From CADEDV01 sp036383515 (lineage in GTDB: Bacteria; Bacteroidota; Bacteroidia; Chitinophagales; Chitinophagaceae), in the NCBI GenBank assembly GCA_036383515.1, contig DASVOE010000082.1:1-64000 (forward strand): a DNA stretch of 64,000 nt. Direction: 5' to 3'. The translations under genes and the position numbers were made by a program. The notes beneath the pieces were generated by a model. That model was not told the origin of the DNA. It was given only the letters and a program-made list of their open reading frames with translations, and searched no databases. Shown here one piece after another: positions 24,754 through 33,136 of this stretch. Positions within the stretch are counted from its first letter, which is position 1, and every line of letters begins with the position of its first letter.

Positions 24754-24859
24754 GAAGAAAGTTTGTGGTTTATAGTTTAAAATTATTTACAGCAGTTGCA
24801 CTTATTAATAAGTATGGTCTTTACATTTTTCACGAAACTAAATCACAAACCATAAAAAA

Positions 24860-25780
24860 CTACAAAACACTAAAATGTTTTTTCATTGCGACCGGGTAAT
24901 CAGCCAATGCTGTTTCTGGTGCTTCCAATTCGGGGTGCCATAACTTTTCCCATTCAAAACTGTAATAACCCTTGTAGCCTCCTTTTGATAATGCATCAAT
25001 AGCCTCAAATATGGGAACCTCACCCTGTCCTACCCGGGTATATTGCAGTTTGCCTTCCACGAATTTTGCGTCTTTGATATGTGTATGATGTATATATTTT
25101 TTTAATTGCTGGTACACCGTCGCAGGAGATTCCTTTGTTATGGTCCACATATTGGCAATATCCCAGACCAGGCCCACATTGGGATGTGTTGCTGCCTGCA
25201 TAATTTTTTCAAGGTCTTCTAACCTCACGAGATCGCCATGCGTTTCCATCAATACACGTACTTTTTTATCTTTTGCATAATCACCCAGTTCCACCAATCC
25301 TTTTGCAATAAGATCCATCGTTATTTTTTTATCCTGGTTTTTTGGAAGCAGGTTGGGGAATACACGGATATAAGGACAGTTTAATTGTTGTGCCAGGTCG
25401 ATGTAAGTTCTGCCTTCTGCTAAATTCTTCTCCCGTTCTGCACCTTCTGCAAAATGCATAGTAGCAGAAGATCCGAGATCAACAAACCGGAGTCCTTTTT
25501 CCTTCATTATTTTAAGGGTGGCTTTCCTGTTTTCTTCATTACTGAATTCAGAACATTTAGTGAGATCGATCTGGCGCTGCAGGCCACGCAATTCTATCCC
25601 GGTATATCCATGCTGCACTGCAAAGTCTACAACCTGTGAAAAGGTCCAATCCGGGCAACCCAGTGTAGAAAATGCTAACAAGGGTTTATTTTTTTTAAGG
25701 TCAAAGGAAGTTCCGGTAACTATTGTTGCCAGGAGGACTGCTGATGTTTGTAAGAATTCTTTGCGGGTAGAAGTGTGCAT
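24860..25780 (-). CDS. Sugar phosphate isomerase/epimerase (TIM barrel), exported
   Basis: A xylose-isomerase-like TIM barrel of 306 residues from the ATG at 25780. The reading from 25906 adds 42 residues of non-signal character. The start chosen gives MHTSTRKEFLQTSAVLLATI, a Tat-like leader with one Arg. Barrel motifs are GYTGIELRG, RFVDLGSSATMHF, VLMETHGDL, NVGLVWDIANMW, HTHIKDAKF and GYYSFEWE, supplying the Glu, Asp and His metal ligands of the family. These proteins commonly accompany Gfo/Idh and GMC genes in sugar-oxidation clusters of Bacteroidota, as here. Confidence 0.9.
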   Translation of the reverse strand: MHTSTRKEFLQTSAVLLATIVTGTSFDLKKNKPLLAFSTLGCPDWTFSQVVDFAVQHGYTGIELRGLQRQIDLTKCSEFSNEENRKATLKIMKEKGLRFVDLGSSATMHFAEGAEREKNLAEGRTYIDLAQQLNCPYIRVFPNLLPKNQDKKITMDLIAKGLVELGDYAKDKKVRVLMETHGDLVRLEDLEKIMQAATHPNVGLVWDIANMWTITKESPATVYQQLKKYIHHTHIKDAKFVEGKLQYTRVGQGEVPIFEAIDALSKGGYKGYYSFEWEKLWHPELEAPETALADYPVAMKKHFSVL

Positions 25781-26025
25781 AAAGAGCAAATTATGAATTA
25801 TGAATATAGAATTAAGAATTGAAAGTAAACAATTCATATCCTGCCTGACAACAGGAAGGCTCATATACCAAACTTTTAACCCGGGCTTCATGTTTCGATT
25901 CAACACTTCTGTAAAGCAATCTCCCGAAGTAGAATTCTGCTCAAGTTGTATACATATTCATGAATTCTACTTATTTTATATCAGCTTTTATACTTCTCAT
26001 TCACGTCACCTAAAAACCATTTATC

Positions 26026-26553
26026 ATGTCAACACATCTCCTTATCCAACTCAAGCAACAGAAAAATGCCATCAGTTTAGACGCAGCCCGGAAGTATACC
26101 CATAACTGGCACCGGTTTATTAACACACTTTATAAGGGCCAGGATAAACATATGCCACATGGCATTTTTATCCCGATGACGGATCTCCGCGAATTAAGGA
26201 AGCTGCAAAAAAAAATTACACATATAAAGAAACATGGAGAAGAGGAACGGATCTATATTGTGGGCATCAGGGCCTATTATTGCCTGAAAACTAAAGTGAT
26301 GGTTCCTCATCCTGTATCATCTGCGGATTATCCTGTCGAAGCCGTGCTGGTAGCTGTTTACCAAACCAATAAACGTGTGACGGGAAGCAAACATGAATAT
26401 GATTACGATAAAGGTTATCCAACCTATGATCTTGTAGCGCCGGTTCCTTCTGTCAAAGATGAGAATGAACCGGGAGACGGAGGTGATTACTCTATCTATG
26501 ATATTACGCAGCCCTGTCCCAATTTATGTGATACCGAAAGTCCATTGTATTAA
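26026..26553 (+). CDS. Hypothetical cytoplasmic protein
   Basis: A 175-residue protein with no signal peptide. The N-terminal 60 residues are helical and basic (QLKQQKNAISLDAARKYTHNWHRFI), the middle is strand-rich (GEEERIYIVGIRAYYCL), and the C-terminus is acidic and Pro-rich (PSVKDENEPGDGGDYSIYDI). No family is recognised. It lies 57 bases upstream of the membrane protein and two-component genes on the same strand and may belong to that operon. Confidence 0.7.
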   Translation: MSTHLLIQLKQQKNAISLDAARKYTHNWHRFINTLYKGQDKHMPHGIFIPMTDLRELRKLQKKITHIKKHGEEERIYIVGIRAYYCLKTKVMVPHPVSSADYPVEAVLVAVYQTNKRVTGSKHEYDYDKGYPTYDLVAPVPSVKDENEPGDGGDYSIYDITQPCPNLCDTESPLY

Positions 26554-26610
26554 AGCTGCTTTGAAGAAATAACAGTCACTGATTGATCCATTTGTATTTA
26601 CAACAGCAGT

Positions 26611-27252
26611 ATGAGACCGGAATATATTTTCATGAATGTGGTGGCACCTTCTTTTATTCTTGTGCCATTGATTACAGCGCTTATTCGTTACCAGTATCTT
26701 TCTGCAGCGGGCAGAGTGTTGTTTGTATACCTGGTGGTGGATGCCGTGGTGAGCATTCTCTCTTCTACCCTCGCCTATCATCATGTGCCGAATATGCCGT
26801 TGTACCACTTTGCCACTATTGTTGATACCGTTCTGTTGTTGTATTTTTTTTTGATGGTATTTGCAGAAAAGCGTTGGGCAAGGTATTTAATCGTATGCAT
26901 GTTTGTGTTTCCACTGCTGGCTGTACTTAATCTTTTATTCCTGCAGCCTCTTTTTTCGTTTAACTCGTATATGCTTTCGCTCAAATCGATGCTGCTGATT
27001 GGTCTTTGTTTTTTATACTGGTGGTATTATGAACCGGTTGCCGGAAAAGCATGGAAGACCATTCCCCTGCATTGGATCATCAGCGGATTGTTGTTGTATT
27101 TTTCAAGCGTGTTTATTCTTTTTACTTTTTCTGATCTCATCATTTCTATTTCTTCGAGAAGCATTTCCATTGTATTGTGGAATATACACGCCGGTTTATC
27201 TGTTATTATGTACCTGCTGCTGGCAATTGGTTTATCTAAATACAAATCATGA
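26611..27252 (+). CDS. Multi-pass membrane protein of the two-component operon
   Basis: A 213-residue integral membrane protein with about six hydrophobic segments (for example SFILVPLITALI, VLFVYLVVDAVVSIL, VDTVLLLYFFLMVF, YLIVCMFVFPLLAVLNLLF, GLSVIMYLLLAIGLS). Its last codons overlap the ATG of the histidine kinase gene by four bases, so the two are translationally coupled. It probably supplies the membrane sensing part for a kinase that has only one membrane helix. No family name can be given. Confidence 0.78.
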   Translation: MRPEYIFMNVVAPSFILVPLITALIRYQYLSAAGRVLFVYLVVDAVVSILSSTLAYHHVPNMPLYHFATIVDTVLLLYFFLMVFAEKRWARYLIVCMFVFPLLAVLNLLFLQPLFSFNSYMLSLKSMLLIGLCFLYWWYYEPVAGKAWKTIPLHWIISGLLLYFSSVFILFTFSDLIISISSRSISIVLWNIHAGLSVIMYLLLAIGLSKYKS

Positions 27253-28043
27253 ACAGTCAATTATATATCCTGCTCATCATCAGTATTGCTGGCACAGGGC
27301 TGATCATTATCGGTTTTATTTTGGTGCAGGTGCATAACCAGAAAAAAATGCTGGAGAAACAACGGCAACTGGCAGCGGCTGAATTGAAACATCAGAAAGA
27401 TTTACTGGAAGCAGTAATTACTTCGCAGGAAACGGAAAGGCAACGTATTGGCAGCGATCTGCATGATGAAGTGGGTACCGTATTATCTTCTTTACGGATA
27501 CTGATTGAAAAATATGAATCTCCGGCGCAGGATGTTGCAAGCGAAGCATTCAACCTGCAATCGAAAGAGATGATTGACCGGGTGATCAGGAATGTACGAC
27601 AGATTGCACATAACCTGTCGCCGCATATCAGTGGCGATCATGGTTTGTATGATGCATTGCAGGCATTGTGTGATGCAGTGAACCTGTCAAGCACTGTACG
27701 CATTGCAACATTGTTTGACGAAGATTCTATTCCTAAAAATCTGCCGGAAGCCACTGCCTTATCGCTTTACCGTGTGCTGGCCGAATTAATGAACAATACA
27801 CTGAAGCATGCGGATGCAAAAAATATTACAATACGCATCGAAACAATGAACAACAAACTGCATGTTATGTATACCGATAACGGTATTGGTTTTTTATATG
27901 ACAGTGTTGCAGTTTCTACGGGAATGGGTTTGCAGAATATTGAAAGCCGTATATCGGTTGTCGGAGGCACCTACAAGATCAATAGTTCGCCCGGAAAAGG
28001 AATGGAAGTAAGTTTATCAATACCACAACACCAGGTCAATTGA
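27249..28043 (+). CDS. Sensor histidine kinase, HisKA_3 type
   Basis: A 264-residue kinase. One N-terminal membrane helix (YILLIISIAGTGLIIIGFIL) leads to a coiled coil. The HisKA_3 dimerisation domain has the motif ERQRIGSDLHDEVGTVLSSL with phospho-accepting His72. The HATPase domain has N box ELMNNTLKHADAKNI, G box YTDNGIGF and the final GMGLQNIESR / SSPGKGMEV. This is the LiaS/DegS/NarX class. The response regulator starts seven bases downstream. The upstream membrane protein is coupled to it. Confidence 0.93.
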   Translation: MNSQLYILLIISIAGTGLIIIGFILVQVHNQKKMLEKQRQLAAAELKHQKDLLEAVITSQETERQRIGSDLHDEVGTVLSSLRILIEKYESPAQDVASEAFNLQSKEMIDRVIRNVRQIAHNLSPHISGDHGLYDALQALCDAVNLSSTVRIATLFDEDSIPKNLPEATALSLYRVLAELMNNTLKHADAKNITIRIETMNNKLHVMYTDNGIGFLYDSVAVSTGMGLQNIESRISVVGGTYKINSSPGKGMEVSLSIPQHQVN

Positions 28044-28050
28044 GTACATC

Positions 28051-28725
28051 ATGAGCACGAACACGATCAAACTATCTATTGTTGATGACCAGCAACTATT
28101 TCTCCAGGGGCTTGCTTCTTTAATTAAGGATGTTAACGATTTTGAGCTTTTGCATATAGCTGAAACCGGGGAACAACTGCTGGATCAATTACATGAAACA
28201 ACTGTATTACCCGATATTCTTTTGATGGATATGAAACTACCTAATATGAATGGTTTACAATTGAATGAGCAGTTGCATAAAATGTATCCATCCATTAAGG
28301 TTATTGCTGTTTCAATGTATGACCAGGAACGTATCATCTACCGGATGATTGAAGCAGGTGCCTGTGGTTACCTGGTAAAAAACTGCAGCAAGGAAGAACT
28401 GGTTACTGCTATTACCACTACTTACAAAGCTGGTTTCTATTTTAACTTCAGTACCATGCAGGCGATGCGCAATGCAGCAAAGTTTAAAAACCAGGCCTTA
28501 CATAACATCAACAATATTCCTATTGAATTAACCCGCAGAGAAGAAGAAGTGCTGAAGCTGATTTGTAAGGAACTGACCAACGTCGAGATAGCTGCACAAT
28601 TATTTTTAAGTTTACGAACTGTGGATGGTCACCGAAATAACCTGCTTGCAAAAACAGGCTGCAAGAATACCGCCGGCCTGGTGATTTTTGCAATCCGTTT
28701 TGGTATTTATGAAATAAGCTTATAA
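28051..28725 (+). CDS. NarL/FixJ-type response regulator
   Basis: A 224-residue regulator. The receiver domain has the acidic pair at residues 12-13 (IVDDQQ), phospho-accepting Asp60 (LLMDMKL) and Lys near 110 (GYLVKNC). The C-terminal LuxR-type helix-turn-helix has LTRREEEVLKLICKELTNVEIAAQLFLS and LRTVDGHRNNLLAKTG. It is the cognate partner of the kinase just upstream. The next genes downstream are the unknown cluster at 29.0-33 kb, so that cluster is a plausible target, which is inference. Confidence 0.94.
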   Translation: MSTNTIKLSIVDDQQLFLQGLASLIKDVNDFELLHIAETGEQLLDQLHETTVLPDILLMDMKLPNMNGLQLNEQLHKMYPSIKVIAVSMYDQERIIYRMIEAGACGYLVKNCSKEELVTAITTTYKAGFYFNFSTMQAMRNAAKFKNQALHNINNIPIELTRREEEVLKLICKELTNVEIAAQLFLSLRTVDGHRNNLLAKTGCKNTAGLVIFAIRFGIYEISL

Positions 28726-28794
28726 CGCTGTTCCGTTCTTCTTTTCAATTAACCTGTCTATTTCTTTTCCCTTTCATGTTTACTGACATGTTGT

Positions 28795-28810
28795 TTTACC
28801 TGCAGGTAAA
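28795..28810. promoter_or_regulatory. 16-bp perfect palindrome, possible operator
   Basis: TTTACCTGCAGGTAAA is a perfect palindrome in the intergenic region after the response regulator gene. Its half-site TACCTG recurs in the hairpin at 28878-28907. It could be an operator for the regulator; direct evidence is lacking. Confidence 0.4.
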
Positions 28811-28877
28811 TAAGCAGGCGTATTAACAAATATTCTATTTATCTCACACAGGCAAAAGTTACGGGTATAAGCAGGCT

Positions 28878-28907
28878 GAAATACCTGTTTTTAAAATCAG
28901 GTATTTC
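28878..28907. promoter_or_regulatory. Inverted repeat with TACCTG half-sites
   Basis: GAAATACCTG and CAGGTATTTC are exact complements separated by ten A/T-rich bases. As RNA it would be a 10-bp hairpin without a following T-run, so it is a weak terminator. As DNA the two half-sites lie about two turns apart. Confidence 0.4.
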
Positions 28908-28978
28908 TATGCTGAAAAAAAGCTGAATACAGTATTTATTTTGATACATCATCAGAAGCTTCGATGGTACCAGCGGTG

Positions 28979-29028
28979 GATGCCGAAAAACCTTAACCGA
29001 GTAGGCAATAATCTTTAAAATATCAGAC
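28979..29028 (+). promoter_or_regulatory. Conserved leader, copy A
   Basis: GATGCCGAAAAAC...GAGTAGGC...AATCTTTAAA. The GAGTAGG block ends 23 bases before the ATG at 29029. The same arrangement precedes the genes at 29363 and 31841. Confidence 0.6.
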
Positions 29029-29238
29029 ATGCCCACGTACAGAGTCTCCATCAGAAGACCTACAACCACCAATCCACTTGTTTGGGATTGGGCTGAAACA
29101 ATAGTTAGAAACGATGCACAAACTGCTATTAACGACAGTTATCAAAATTGGGTTGATTCCGGGCCTAAACCTCCGCCACAACCACTTGTACAATGTGTAG
29201 CGCAAGCATTGCCGAAGACTGCTGCTAAAGAACAGTAG
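29029..29238 (+). CDS. Small hypothetical protein, first gene of the WYD cluster
   Basis: A 69-residue protein, not recognised (MPTYRVSIRRPTTTNPLVWD, then a Pro-rich PKPPPQP segment). There is no signal peptide or membrane segment. Its reality is supported by the conserved leader directly before the ATG, shared with two other genes of the cluster. It opens the cluster downstream of the response regulator. Confidence 0.55.
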   Translation: MPTYRVSIRRPTTTNPLVWDWAETIVRNDAQTAINDSYQNWVDSGPKPPPQPLVQCVAQALPKTAAKEQ

Positions 29239-29314
29239 TAACCATAACCCGGCCCTGTCAACAAAGATTAAGCTGCACTTGCACACAATGTCACAACTAT
29301 GAAAATTATACGGG

Positions 29315-29362
29315 GATGCCGAAAAACGTAAAGAGTAGGCAAAATATTTAAACTATACAATC
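29315..29362 (+). promoter_or_regulatory. Conserved leader, copy B
   Basis: GATGCCGAAAAACGTAAAGAGTAGGC is nearly the same as copy A. GAGTAGG again ends 23 bases before the ATG, at 29363. Confidence 0.65.
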
Positions 29363-30679
29363 ATGGATAATCAGAATTTATTTTCGCAAACCTACCAGCA
29401 AATTATTTCTGGTGTTTTGGGTGGTGGCAATCCCAGCTTTCAAATGTTTGCCAACCCAATTGATTTTACCTGGCCGACTGCACCAACAGGCCAGGTGGCT
29501 GCACAAGCTTATGCTTTAATGAGCTGTGCACCTAAATATGAAGCAGTGGGTACTTTTAATTTTGGCGATGCTTCTTTCTTTGATGATTATAAGCAGGCAT
29601 TAACCTTACTTACATTTAAGATGAGCCCCGCACAACAAAAAAACCTTAGCGATTTACTCAATGAAGTAACACAAGCCAGAAACGACGCAAGTGCAGTTGT
29701 AACAAATGCCACTACAGATTATCAAACTCAATTGTCGAACAACGGGGCTGCTGTTATGAACGCTATTTACCCACCTGACGGAACGTTTGCTACTTTTTTA
29801 AGTAAAACACATTGGCTGCAGGATATTAATAATGCCAATGCAACCGCTACTGCAAAAGGTCAGGCGTATTACGATTTAGTAAATCAACTTACTATTGACC
29901 CCAGTTTAAAAAATATTTTAGCTTTAATAGCTTTTCCTACTGGTCCGGTTTCAGGTGCAGCACCAGCAGGATGGACAAAGGTTGCAAACGCAGATGGTAC
30001 TTTACAGTTTCAACCATATTTTGGTATCGATTCTTCCGGTCAAACGCTGTTACAAAATTTAACAGCAGGTTCGGCAGGAGGCTTTAGTGTTACGTTGGAT
30101 GCCTCAAAATCACAACAGGATATGTCGAAACTATTTGCAGGTTTTGCAACATCAGTTGATGCATTTTTCTGGTCGGCAAAGGCTTCCGGTTCATGGCAAA
30201 AAACCAATATTTCCGAGTCGGATAATAGCGTTCAGGCTACCATTTCAGTTGCCAGTTCAACAACAATTCCTGTAAATATTGGGCCCTGGTACGATGGTGG
30301 ATTTATGTCTAAACTTGCCAGAAATACAGCGGGATCAGGGTTTTCATTTTTACCTCCATGGCAAGCGCAGGGCGCAGGTGCTAATACAGTGTTTGGAGCA
30401 AATGGATTATTATCATGCAGGGTAAGAAGCCTTGTGGTCGTAACCGGGCTTAGTGTTAGTATTACAATGAAATCATCTACCTACAACGCTGTAGCATCTT
30501 CATGGCAGGCTGCAGCGGGACTAAGAATTGGCTGTTTTAGCTTTAACGGATATGCGGGAGGTAGCAATTTCAACGCAACTACTACGGGCAACTTAACAAC
30601 TGTTACAATTAAGGATACTTCTACTGATCCCCAGATTATTGGTGCAGTTCTGGCTTTCCCGGGATTAGATGAAGCTTAA
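29363..30679 (+). CDS. Unknown protein with WYD / VFGxxGLxxCR signature (paralogue 1)
   Basis: A 438-residue protein I do not recognise. No signal peptide, lipobox or membrane helix is seen. The N-terminal 200 residues are largely helical (YKQALTLLTF, QQKNLSDLLNEVTQARNDASAVV). A Gly/Ser-rich middle follows (AGSAGGFSVTLDASKS). The C-terminal part is strand-rich with VNIGPWYDGGFMSKLAR, NTVFGANGLLSCRVRSLVVV and SVSITM. The same N-terminal ANPIDFTWPTAPTGQVAAQA pattern and the C-terminal signature recur in the next gene's product, so the two are full-length paralogues. A helical front with a beta-rich back is seen in some pore-forming proteins, but this is only suggestive. Confidence 0.75.
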   Translation: MDNQNLFSQTYQQIISGVLGGGNPSFQMFANPIDFTWPTAPTGQVAAQAYALMSCAPKYEAVGTFNFGDASFFDDYKQALTLLTFKMSPAQQKNLSDLLNEVTQARNDASAVVTNATTDYQTQLSNNGAAVMNAIYPPDGTFATFLSKTHWLQDINNANATATAKGQAYYDLVNQLTIDPSLKNILALIAFPTGPVSGAAPAGWTKVANADGTLQFQPYFGIDSSGQTLLQNLTAGSAGGFSVTLDASKSQQDMSKLFAGFATSVDAFFWSAKASGSWQKTNISESDNSVQATISVASSTTIPVNIGPWYDGGFMSKLARNTAGSGFSFLPPWQAQGAGANTVFGANGLLSCRVRSLVVVTGLSVSITMKSSTYNAVASSWQAAAGLRIGCFSFNGYAGGSNFNATTTGNLTTVTIKDTSTDPQIIGAVLAFPGLDEA

Positions 30680-30766
30680 TTAAGCTGCTGTAAAATCACA
30701 GGGTGCTTTCAAAACCCTGTGATTATTATAGCTATTGCCACAACTCTTTGCAACGGCTAATGTAAA

Positions 30767-31771
30767 ATGATGTTTATGATAAGTTTTCGGGATTCCGTGG
30801 TAGATTTTCTTGAACAAAGCGAACAAAAGGATGTCGCAAGAAGCATTGTTCAAATTAATGCCCCATTGATGCAGGTACTGGCACCACCACTACTGTGGAA
30901 CTGGGATATTCCACCAGCAGGACAAGCAGCATTTGAACAACTGGCTTTTTGTGATGCAATGCCGCAGTCTGCTAGCGGTCAATACTACGCAGCAAGTGCA
31001 AGGAGTTTTTCACTTGCGTACAACAGTTTTTTAAATTTAATTAATGCACAGGCTTTTCCTCTTCCCCGGGCATTAAACCAAAGTATCAATAATAATATTC
31101 CCCCTGGCAATGCTGCAAAAGGTTGGGTGCAATCTATGAACCTTGCCGGCCAGTTAGAATGGAAAAGAATGTGGAATGTTTCTCAGAATCCTGCAGCATG
31201 GTTGGCGGGTTTTGCACAGGGGCAACAAAAAAATGCTGCGGAGTGGATATTTAATGATCCGCAACTGAGTATTTCCATTGGAAATTCAGAAGTATTGCCA
31301 ATAGTACCCACTACCCAGGTGAAACTTAGTGCAGAAGCCGTTGGCAGGATAGAAGTAAATCCAGGTATATGGTACGACAGCTCCATAGTAACTCTTGCGC
31401 AAAGCAACAAGTATTACTTAAAAGTATCTCCAACTGTTGTATTTGGTAATGCAGGGTTGATGAATTGCAGGATAGCTGAGTTTATTGTAGCATTAAAACC
31501 AAGTCCGTCAATCATAATTGATAAAGCCCTGATCAGCCAAAATACTGTTACCGGTATAAGCACAGCAGGTTTTTCATTTGCAGATAAAATTACTGCTCCA
31601 ATTAATAATACATCAGTGGTGAAACATGTAGATTTTTCTTTGTCAGATGTTGGTGAAGGACAGGTGCAGGTATCAGGTACAATCAACGGGGCAGATAAAG
31701 ATAATGTATTCATTGTTGCTGTTATTTTAGAATGTTATTCTATGACTTCACAAAATTGCATCACACAATGA
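30767..31771 (+). CDS. Unknown protein with WYD / VFGxxGLxxCR signature (paralogue 2)
   Basis: A 334-residue paralogue of the preceding product. Its N-terminus (APPLLWNWDIPPAGQAAFEQ, then YYAASARSFSLAYNSFLNLI) aligns with ANPIDFTWPTAPTGQVAAQA of paralogue 1. Its C-terminal part carries VNPGIWYDSSIVTLAQ and VVFGNAGLMNCRIAEFIVAL. It is about 100 residues shorter, chiefly in the helical region. No signal peptide or membrane helix. The gene lacks the GAGTAGG leader and is 87 bases downstream of its paralogue, so it is probably co-transcribed with it. Function unknown. Confidence 0.75.
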   Translation: MMFMISFRDSVVDFLEQSEQKDVARSIVQINAPLMQVLAPPLLWNWDIPPAGQAAFEQLAFCDAMPQSASGQYYAASARSFSLAYNSFLNLINAQAFPLPRALNQSINNNIPPGNAAKGWVQSMNLAGQLEWKRMWNVSQNPAAWLAGFAQGQQKNAAEWIFNDPQLSISIGNSEVLPIVPTTQVKLSAEAVGRIEVNPGIWYDSSIVTLAQSNKYYLKVSPTVVFGNAGLMNCRIAEFIVALKPSPSIIIDKALISQNTVTGISTAGFSFADKITAPINNTSVVKHVDFSLSDVGEGQVQVSGTINGADKDNVFIVAVILECYSMTSQNCITQ

Positions 31772-31789
31772 TTTGTAAAATTAAAAGCG

Positions 31790-31840
31790 TATTCCGAAAA
31801 GCATGAACAGAGTAGGAGTAAAATCTAAAATTTAAATACA
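31790..31840 (+). promoter_or_regulatory. Conserved leader, copy C
   Basis: ATTCCGAAAAGC...GAGTAGG...AAAATCTAAAATTTAAA. GAGTAGG ends 24 bases before the ATG at 31841, matching the 23 bases of copies A and B. Confidence 0.55.
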
Positions 31841-32098
31841 ATGAAATTTTATATTCAAAAAGAAGAAGATCTGCCTATAAACATAAGTGTGCAGACAGAT
31901 AATGCCCAAACATTTGTATTGGTTCCAGAATCGCCACATGCTATTGAATCAACACATAATATTATAATAGTTCATGTTCCGGCAAATTTTACACGCCAGG
32001 TACATGGCAATAATGTAAGACCAATTGATGGGGGTATATATTTAGTAAGCCTTGAAGACAATGGCGATCTGAGTATCGGCTATATTGGCTCAGATTGA
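31841..32098 (+). CDS. Small hypothetical protein of the WYD cluster
   Basis: An 85-residue, strand-rich, acidic protein (FYIQKEEDLPINISVQTDN, HNIIIVHVPANFTRQVHG, DNGDLSIGYIG). No family, signal peptide or membrane segment is recognised. It follows paralogue 2 and has its own copy of the conserved leader, which supports both its start and membership of the cluster. Confidence 0.6.
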   Translation: MKFYIQKEEDLPINISVQTDNAQTFVLVPESPHAIESTHNIIIVHVPANFTRQVHGNNVRPIDGGIYLVSLEDNGDLSIGYIGSD

Positions 32099-32129
32099 TT
32101 TCATTATTCAATAGTCCAATGCTGATGTA

Positions 32130-32331
32130 ATTAGCCAGAGCGGAACCTGGCAATCCTTCATGTGCTTCGATCAATGTTGTATTCGGATATCCCGTCCCAA
32201 GGGTAATAGCTATAACGATTCCATCAGAGTGATGATTGCACCTGGGATACCATCGAATAACATTGTAGAAATACCAAACATGGCTTATGCTCAACCGGGG
32301 ATCAATAATTGCGGGCAATCTGGCTTTTAAC
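32130..32331 (+). pseudogene. Possible eroded coding segment
   Basis: One frame reads ARAEPGNPSCASINVVFGYPVP. After a shift near 32190 another reads GNSYNDSIRVMIAPGIPS, then NMAYAQPGINNCGQSGF and TAA. The composition is protein-like and the last part (PGINNCGQSGF) faintly recalls AGLMNCRIAEF of paralogue 2. There is no intact frame. Confidence 0.3.
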
Positions 32332-32381
32332 CGATCGCCTTACGTTTTGTAAATATTAAATCAATCTAAAACTATTTAATT

Positions 32382-32975
32382 ATGGCAGTCAATCTATTAT
32401 ATATGAACCAGGGCGGCGGTGGTGATTGGGGTGCACTTGCTTATGCTGATTATGATATTTTATGTCTTGCAGAAAGCAACGTTGAAAAAGAAAAATTTAG
32501 TGAGAGGTACAATAGCCTTACACAACCTCCCATGTCTGTGCAAATCAACAAACAATCCGGAAGGATCATAACGGGGGTCAAAGACATTGATGTAACAGCA
32601 GTGGAAGTGAGACCTATTCTTACTTTTCAAATTGTTACATTAACTGTAAGAGTAGTCTTTTTCCATTTTAAATCAGGTAATGAAAAATTTGCTACACAAG
32701 CGCTTGACACAGCAGTTACTCAATATAAAAAAATAATAAATAATGATTTGAGAACAGCAACTCTATGGATTGGTGATTATAACCGGGCTCAACTTGATCC
32801 CCTTACGTCAGTTTTTAAGGATTATCAACTACTCTGTAAGGGTGGAGGTATTTCCAAGTGGAGTCTTGACCGGGCTATCATAACCGGTAATTGGAATGGA
32901 AAGCCACCCGGTGCAGAGGAAGTTTCACGTTCATCGGATAATCAACATATCGGTATTAAAGTTTCTTTTAGTTAA
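32382..32975 (+). CDS. EEP-fold (endonuclease/exonuclease/phosphatase) protein
   Basis: A 197-residue protein whose motif order matches the EEP nuclease/phosphatase fold. LLYMNQGGGG is the first strand. Glu31 in DILCLAESN is at the metal-site position. His95 in FFHFKSGNEKFATQAL occupies the family's H-L-x-S place. GDYN (residues 131-134) corresponds to GDFN, Asp163 lies in SLDRAII, and SSDNQHIGI stands where SDH is usual. It is shorter than most members (250-300) and lacks a signal peptide. CdtB toxins, DNase I and sphingomyelinases share this fold, so substrate cannot be stated. It closes the WYD cluster and is convergent with hutU. Confidence 0.65.
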   Translation: MAVNLLYMNQGGGGDWGALAYADYDILCLAESNVEKEKFSERYNSLTQPPMSVQINKQSGRIITGVKDIDVTAVEVRPILTFQIVTLTVRVVFFHFKSGNEKFATQALDTAVTQYKKIINNDLRTATLWIGDYNRAQLDPLTSVFKDYQLLCKGGGISKWSLDRAIITGNWNGKPPGAEEVSRSSDNQHIGIKVSFS

Positions 32976-33136
32976 TAAATGAACATCGGTCATATCAAAT
33001 TGGTAATCGCACTAAAATGGTTTTCGTTTCAAAATAGCAGCATAGAATTATTACCGTACAAGAGACAACGCAAGAATAGCTAACTGGTAGCAATAAGCTG
33101 GTTTAAAACATTTCTCAATATCTCCCTTCGACAAGC

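Noticed and set aside
25800..26105. 101-codon plus-strand frame
   Set aside because: It overlaps the start of the better-supported gene at 26026 in another frame and has no family features.
32382..32975. Cytolethal distending toxin subunit CdtB
   Set aside because: Motif order is compatible, but EEP-fold enzymes are very diverse. The protein is short, lacks a signal peptide, and has no CdtA/CdtC-like neighbours.
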